Shown piece after piece: positions 57,801-64,000 of a DNA stretch of 64,000 nucleotides (position 1 is its first letter; every line of letters starts with the position of its first letter). The notes under the pieces are model-generated. The model ran no database searches. It was not told the origin of the DNA and saw nothing but the letters and a program-made list of their open reading frames with translations. This DNA is from Euptelea pleiosperma (Eukaryota > Streptophyta > Magnoliopsida > Ranunculales > Eupteleaceae): contig CM068540.1 of assembly GCA_035048495.1 (NCBI GenBank), positions 15,050,829-15,114,828 of the forward strand, written 5' to 3'. The position numbers and the translations under genes are program-made.

Positions 57801-60000
57801 GATAGAAGATCACGGGAATATAGTTATGGGGTTGATCAATTTCTGAAGTTTGTCGGAGACAATGCGAGGGACCCCGATTCTATAAGATGTCCATGTAGAA
57901 AATGATGGAATCTCACTAAACATACTCTTAAAGATATAAAAGGACATTTATTTTTTAATGGTATCGTTCAAAATTATAAGACGTGGGTCTGGCATGGAGA
58001 ATAAGTTCTGAGTATTGAAGCAGAGTCAAGTTGTAATGTACAAGATTTCATCTATAAAGAGATAGGAGGGACAGCTCCAGATGACGCTGGCAATACAGTA
58101 GAAATGGTTCAGGCCGCATACGACGATGTTACGAGTGATCCTGAAATATTTCAAAACTTGCTTGAAGATGTCGAGAAGCCCTTATATCCAGGTTGCTCAA
58201 AGTTTACAAAGTTATCGGTATTGGTTAGATTGTGAAACTTAAAAGGTAAGAATGGGTGGTTTGATAAAGGTTTTTCATAGCTACTACAATTGTTGGAAGA
58301 CATGCTCCCAAATGATAATGCCTTTATCCATCCATCAGGCAAAGAAGACATTGTTTGCATTAGGAATGCATATGAGAAGATCTATGCATGTCCTAACGAT
58401 TGCATACTCTATAGAAAAGAGTACAAGGATGCAATGGCATGTCCCATTTGTGGAACGTCAAGGTGGAAGGTAAACAAGAATGTGACAAAAAAAGATAAGT
58501 GCCTGTAAAAGAAATATTATATTTTTCACTTATCTCGAAGTTCCAAAGGATGTTTCATTCCAAATAGATGGCGAAAGACTTGACATGGCATTACCACGAA
58601 AGAGTAGAAGTTGATGGTCAAATATGTCATCCAGCAGACTCTCCAGTATGGAAGTTAATAGACGGCAGGTATTCAAAGTTTGCTAAAAAAACCAAGAAAC
58701 CTTCGAGTAGCTATTTCAATGGATGGAATAAATTTACATAATATGCAATCTAGCAGACATAATTGTTGGCCGGTCTTAATGGTAATCTACAACCTTCTAC
58801 CATGGTTGTGTACAAAGAAAAAATTTACGATGTTGACAATGTTAATATCAGGTCCAAAACAACCGAGCAATGACTTGATGTTTACTTGGCACCATTGATT
58901 GAGGATCTGAAAATTTTATGGGAGGAAGGCATTAAAGTGTATGATGCATATCGATAGAATCATTTACGTTATATGATGTGTTATTATGGAGAATCAATGA
59001 TTTTCCTACATATGGCATCTTGTGTGGTTGCACAGTCAAAGGATATTATGCTTGTCCAATATGCAGCGAAGAAACACATTCTCATAGACTAAAACATGGG
59101 TTTGAGAAAGCAATTAGAACCGCAAGTCAAAGGGAGTAAAACATATTTGCCTCCAGCATGTTATATATTATCTAAAGACGAGAAGAGGATATTCTTCAAA
59201 ATATTGCAAACACTCAAGGTCTTAGAAGGATACTCTTCAAATTTTAGAAACTGTGTCTCAATGGAAGATTGGAAGTTGTATGGTCTTAAGTCTCATTGCT
59301 GTCATATACTGATGCAACAACTGCTGCCAGTTGCAATACATTCGCTGTTGCCAAAACCAGTGAGAGTGGCTATTGGTAGATTTTGCTTCTTCTTTAATGC
59401 TCTATGTAACAAAGTAGTGGATGTGGCAAGATTAATTGATGTGCAAGATAATCTTGTACTTACATTGTGTTTATTTGAAAAGTACTTTCCACCATCGTTC
59501 TTTGACATAATGGTTCATCTAACAGTGCATCTTGTCAGAGAGGTCTGATTATGTGGACCAGCTCACCTTCGATGGATGTACCCATTTGAAAGGTATATTC
59601 TACAAAACTATACGTATACTTTATCATTTTTCACGTAAGTTAGTGTCATTATTGATATAATAGTTCTTTTCATATATACATGTAGGTTTATGAAGGTTTT
59701 AAAATACATAATTAAAACTGACCAAAAGGCTGCATTGCTAAATGTTATATTGCAGAGGAAGCGATTGAGTTTTTACAAAAAAAATTATCTAATTTGGAAG
59801 CAATTGGAATTCATTGTGATAGAAATAAGGCAACAGGTGGTACTGAATATGGGAAGTTGCTATTTGATGGCAAGCGTTTGCTAGGAGGCAATGTCGTCCA
59901 AGTTGATAACCAGTCTTGGGAGCAGGCGCATCATTATGTGTTGGAAAACATGAATGATGTTCAACCTTACATCACGTAAAGATATTTTTATCTCTATTTT
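57801..60000 (+). pseudogene. TNP2-like CACTA transposase (broken)
   Basis: Transposase of En/Spm elements. Segments in order: transposase-associated domain 57801-58005 (SREYSYGVDQFLKFVGD, RCPCRK, HLFFNGIVQNYKTW.WHGE); linker with ACPNDCILYRKEY and ACPICGTSRW (58388-58470); the TNP2 core SMDGINLHNMQSSRHNCWPV and NLLPWLCTKKK (58718-58830); DUF4218-like frame 59096-59548 (HILMQQLLPVAIHSLLPKPV, FFFNALCNKVVDV, LFEKYFPPSFFDIMVHLTVH); and FMKVLK, EAIGIHCDRNKATGG, GKLLFDGKRLLGG up to about 59975. Stops such as TGA 57903-57905 and several frameshifts make it non-functional, though domain order is complete. Confidence 0.88.
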
Positions 60001-60330
60001 CAGTTAATTTATCTTTGTTCCGTTGCTTAAGGACTACATTTTAACTCCGTGTTGTGTCATTCGTATCTTAACATCGAGCATATGTCTTACTTGAAGGCAA
60101 ATTCTCTGCATCAATCAAAAAATTGTGGGATAGGGGTAAGGCTGGATGTCCCTCCTCATGTATTTGATTATTTTTATTAATGGAATATATATTGGTTTTT
60201 CATATCTTTGTTCTTTATATTTCTTCTTTTTCATGTATTATTACCTAGCTTCTTTTTCATGTATCACTACCTACCGACTTTATATTTGTTATTTCATGTA
60301 TCATTATACTAACTATTCTGGGTATTTTCT

Positions 60331-61680
60331 AGTATGAAGCCGCACACATGTGATGCATCTGCAAAGAAGAAAAGTCGAGGTGCTACAAAGCTACAACAAT
60401 TGTTAAAGTAGAGTGAGAAGTTAGTTGTGAAATACAATGAAAACAGGGTACCAATAGGAGACGCTAGAGCAACCTTGTCCACATATGCTGGTCTCATTGC
60501 GCGGCAAATAGTTCCCATTAGGCATGCAGTTTGGAAAGATGTGCCAACTGAATTGAAAGAAAAATTATGGACATGTGTTTAGGTAAATTAAAATTACTTA
60601 GAAATTATCTTGTCAAAAATTCACTTGTCATCATTTGGTGTTATTAACTCTTAATTAACTTGTAAGAGCATTTTGTGCTAAACCCAAGAAGCAAGCGGCA
60701 CGTATTATCCCTCATTGGTACAAGATGGAAGAATTTCAAGACCAAGTTGAATGCAGATCATGTAGTTCCTTATATGGCAGAGCCATAACTGCTTAATTTG
60801 AAGTCACTTAAGTTCGACTATATTGACCAAGCAGATTGGGAAGCTTTTGTAGCTTTAAAAATATCAGAAGAGGGGAGGGCATATCGTGAAGTCCAAAAAG
60901 AAAGACGAGCAATGAATAAATATAACCATCGCCTGGGTAGAAAGTCTTATGCCAATCTAGCTGAGGAGTTGGTAAGTCAGTAGTTGTAATTATAGAATTA
61001 TTATAATTATAGAATTTTTAAATATATAATCACTGATGTAAATTATTTATTTTATAATAGAAAGAATTAAGTAACTCTAAAGAGGTAGATCAGAGCGAGC
61101 TATGGAAAATGGCTCGTCAGACTAATGATGGACAGTATGTAGACGACGCCATCAGGGAAATGGTTGTCAAAATTATAATTTGCCTCATATAATAATTTGC
61201 CCCGTGAATTACATATAATAAGTTATCAAGATTATTAATTTTGATTTACATATATTATTACAGGATAATTTAAGAAAACAAGTTGAAGAGGGGTCCCTAT
61301 TTATTGAGAGAAGTAATGATGTACTGACAATGGCATTAGGGACCCAGGAACATCCCGGTAGGGTTAGGGGCATGGGGTATTTCGTCACCCCTTTAAAATA
61401 CTTCCAAATCCCTAAACGTAGGAATAAAGTGCACTTGGCTTATCTGGAAATGAACCAAGTAAATTTAATGTCACAAGTAGAGAGTCACGCCCAGATGATA
61501 AAGGCGATGTAGGCATAGATCAAACAGCTAACACAATCGCAACACATGCCATCACAACATATGCCTTCACAGGGATCTGAGAAGGCAGCCTCATGTAGCC
61601 GTCCAAGCCCGGGTATGCAGAAGGTAGCCTCATGTCGCCATCCAAGCTCGGGCCCCAGCTGTAGAGGTGAAAAGGTACAT
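60331..61680 (+). pseudogene. Transposase_24-like (TnpA-type) protein (broken)
   Basis: Second En/Spm protein type. After a TTTTCTAG acceptor-like word: KPHTCDASAKKKSRGATKLQ, GEKLVVKYNENR-like, IGDARATLSTYAGLIARQIV, WKDVPTELKEKLW (to TAG near 60580). The block GTRWKNFKTKLNADHV follows, then the frame 60798-60983 (ADWEAFVALKISEEGRAYRE, NKYNHRLGRKSYANLAEEL), LWKMARQTNDGQYVDDA (61100-61150) and a frame 61330-61512 with GRVRGMGYFVTP. A repeated MPSQ/HPSSG-type Ser/Pro region ends it. Introns of about 80-100 bp with GT...AG ends separate several parts, so some interruptions are splicing and others are stops. Confidence 0.78.
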
Positions 61681-61759
61681 TTTGTGAACCTTCATTTTAA
61701 CTATCTTATTAAGTTTATCTTTTTTGTTATAAGGAAAACCATACAGGCTGGCACTACAT

Positions 61760-62000
61760 ACCCCTCGCAACATTATTGCTGAAGGGGTCATTTTGGATAG
61801 TGCACCTGACCAAATAGTGCACTTTACTCTATTAGGATTTGATAGTTTACGAGTGTTGATCAAAGTACCCATAGTACTGGAAGCTGAACTCTCGATACTG
61901 GTTTGTGATGTGTTCACTACGATAGGAGATGCAGTTAGCAGCATCGTTATGGCCTACAGTATGGGTGGTGTCCACAGACGCTCATCATGTAAACATCTGT
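61760..62000 (+). pseudogene. En/Spm Tnp1-like C-terminal module
   Basis: The plus frame 61793-62026 and its upstream part read IAEGVILDSAPDQIVHF, then VPIVLEAELSILVCDVFTTI and GDAVSSIVMAYSMGG. This resembles the conserved C-terminal module of plant En/Spm TnpA-like proteins, which also occurs at 48010-48300. Confidence 0.6.
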
Positions 62001-62059
62001 CAATTTTTATAATCTACTTGATTTAATATATTTATATATTAATTATAATTCTAATTTTG

Positions 62060-63290
62060 ATTATAGGTACATGATCGAAGTGAAGTTGACAATTTTACTT
62101 TCATCTCTAAATTTTATGATCATTTGGATGTACACGACCCATCTTCTATATCCATGAATGTTACTATGGGGTCAGAAGTATTTGACACACCAGAGCTGAT
62201 TCAAATTGACTTTTTCGACGTATCTTTGATTTGTGAAGTACAAGATGTGTCGTCATAGTGCTTGACACTATATCGATGGTAAGATATTTTAAAGTTTCTT
62301 TTATATATCTGAGTTTTATGAATATGATAATTAAAGTACATACATTCTAATTAAGTTTATTTTTTTTAATTTATCAGCCACGTCTACCAAATATTAATTG
62401 AAAGACATTTGGTTAATAAAATTAGCATGGTCAGTGCTTAATCCATCAGTTCATATATAGTTTTTGAATGATCAATTTGTGGATTTTTTTTTCAATATAT
62501 TTGTATCTACATACCTCGACGGGAAGACTTTGTTTATTCCCTTAAACATTAGGTAATTCTTTTTTCTGTTGTCATTAGATTTAATAATTAATAACGTGTT
62601 GAATATCTTGCTAATAACTTGACTGTTGTTCACATATATGGCACATTGGATTTTGATTGTCATCGACTTATTATCAATGACAATCTATTATTTTTACTTC
62701 TTAAATAATACAATTGACTCAACTTTGAAAAATAATGTCAAACGGTAAGCTAATCTTATAATATTAGTAAATTAAGTAATATTGATACATGCATCCAAAG
62801 ATTAATTGAAAGCTTCTGATTCATTTCCTGTAGTGCCTTCAAACAATTCGAAATCAATTACGGACACAAATTAAAGAAGAAATAACCATTATGGATGGTA
62901 GTTAAGGTATACTAGTACTTATAGTTTTTTATTGGTCAAAAGTTTATTTTTTTAATTAATTAACGAATTACATTTTTCTACTTAGTGCCCGAAGCAAGAT
63001 AACATGAAATCTTGTGGATTTTTTGTAATGAGGTATATGAGAGACCTCGTTAGCGAATATGATGATGATACAATTCAATTGTCGGTGAGCGATTTGTTAT
63101 ACGTATTTTAGGTCCACTTGTACGTCTTAAAATTAATTTATTAATTAAGTCTCTACCTATTTTCTGATTAATTAGGTCAAATTTTTTAAATCAAAAGCTA
63201 GTTACTCAATTGAAGAGCTGATAGAATGTAGAGCTGAGTGGATTATGCTCATCCAAGAGAATTATAGTATATTCTTCTGATCATTTCTTC
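62060..63290 (+). pseudogene. Ulp1-like cysteine protease captured in CACTA element (broken)
   Basis: C48 (SUMO protease-like) fold carried by many plant transposons. The lead-in MGSEVFDTPELIQIDFFDVS is at about 62165-62225. Next come TLFIPLN (62525), AHWILIVIDLLSMTIYYF (His box, 62640-62695), LNNTID, then CPKQDNMKSCGFFVMRYMRD with the catalytic Cys (62993-63045). SYSIEELIECRAEWIMLIQEN follows at about 63200-63260. The position after the His box where the family has Asp reads Tyr here (IYYFYFLNN). Exons are short and split by AT-rich introns. Likely inactive. Confidence 0.75.
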
Positions 63291-63654
63291 TTCTTTTTTT
63301 ATCTCTAAGCTAATACATGTTCATTTTCTAGTTCTATATATTTAATTATATTATTCTGATCGATGATCATTTTTTTTTTTTTTTGCAGACGATTAGCCAT
63401 TTTTTTAAGAAATTAAAGGTATATATATCAACCTTAATTATAAGCTCTCTAAATCTGTATGACATGACATAGCCGGCAATATATTATTTTAACTTTAATT
63501 TGTGATGAGTTATTATTTGCAATCTATACTTATTTGCGATAACTTTAACTTGTTTGCAACCTGTTAGATGATGAGTTATTAGGGTGCATGCCTTTTCGTT
63601 TTAATTTCTTATGTCCATAGACATAATTTATCTTTCATTATTTCAAAATTTCTT

Positions 63655-63895
63655 ATGTCTTAGTTGAATAGTTTGAATGTATAGTTGAATAGTTTTAATG
63701 GGTTTGAATGTATAGTTGAATAGTTTTAATGGGTTTGAATGGTTTGAACGGGTTTGAATGTATAGTTAAATGGTTTGAATGGGTTTGAAATGGGTTTAAA
63801 TGCATAGTTGAATGGTTTTTATGGGTTTAAAATATATAGTTGAATAATTTTAATGGGTTTGAATGTATAGTTAAATAGTTTTAATGGGTTTAAAA
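63655..63895. repeat. tandem repeat near CACTA 3' end
   Basis: About six irregular copies of a 30-45 bp unit containing GGGTTTGAATGTATAGTTGA and ATAGTTTTAATGGG. Confidence 0.8.
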
Positions 63896-63968
63896 TTTTT
63901 AATGTATTGCAAGTGGGTATAGGCGACGTAGCAGAAACAAATAGGATATAAAAAAAAAAAAATTACAA

Positions 63969-64000
63969 TTGGCGTCGGTTTTGACAAAACTGTCGCCAAA
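63969..64000 (-). repeat. 3' subterminal repeat of CACTA element
   Basis: TTGGCGTCGGTTTTGACAAA and CTGTCGCCAAA mirror the 5' subterminal sequence at 55411-55470. Confidence 0.75.

Larger units (their letters stand above)
55392..64000 (+). mobile_element. En/Spm (CACTA) transposon, 3' tip off window
   Basis: The left end is CACTACTAGATGAATTGG followed by subterminal TTTTGGCGTCGGT and further GGTTTT/CCGACGC words. The window's last bases, GGCGTCGGTTTTGACAAAAC...CGCCAAA, mirror this. By symmetry the CACTA end should fall about 20 bp past base 64000. Between them are a TNP2-like transposase, Transposase_24-like and Ulp1-like segments, all on the plus strand and all broken. Confidence 0.85.

Overview
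The window is nuclear DNA from a flowering plant. The evidence is an EIN3-like transcription factor and a CLV3/ESR (CLE) peptide gene, each with plant-type structure and GT-AG splice signals, set in a dense and nested field of plant transposable elements. The repeat load and heavy MITE content suggest a large-genome, probably woody species. An early-diverging (magnoliid-type) angiosperm is possible, but no sequence mark settles this.

Layout. 1-7783: degenerate Ty3/gypsy chromovirus (Tekay/Del-like) gag-pol with its 3.07-kb 3' LTR; the 5' LTR lies off the left edge. 9003-12836: remains of a SIRE/Maximus-like Copia element, namely an env-like pseudogene, polypurine tract and LTR, with arrays of the palindrome CCAATCGATTGG. 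A second LTR of the same family is at 30651-32137. 12845-21380: a MITE and foldback cluster with two blocks of an approx. 165-bp module, a nested hAT element, and a MITE carrying a 5S rRNA fragment. 22636-24456: intact EIL3/SLIM1-like gene. 25200-35760: mostly MITEs, a MULE-type MITE with a 10-bp target duplication, and an 1083-bp hAT element inserted into a foldback element. 36223-36690: three-exon CLE gene of the CLV3/CLE40 type. 37665-39312: Tourist-like and microsatellite-rich MITEs. 40390-44562: minus-strand gypsy relic split by a Copia-type LTR. 48010-48775: minus-strand En/Spm tnpA-like relic. 50930-52293: a TRIM retrotransposon in an inverted, partly tandem arrangement, flanked by one 5-bp target duplication. 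53282-55335: two tandem minus-strand LTRs. 55392-64000: an almost complete En/Spm (CACTA) transposon with decayed TNP2 transposase, Transposase_24-like and Ulp1-like protease segments. Its 3' end should lie about 20 bp beyond the window.

Only two host genes can be supported: the EIL3/SLIM1-like regulator (ethylene-insensitive family; sulfur-response clade) and the CLE peptide (meristem signalling type). They are about 12 kb apart, are separated by repeats, and show no functional link. Everything else is transposon-derived or unassigned. The most unusual structures are the inverted TRIM compound, the palindrome arrays upstream of the SIRE-like TATA box, and the 5S-derived piece inside a MITE.
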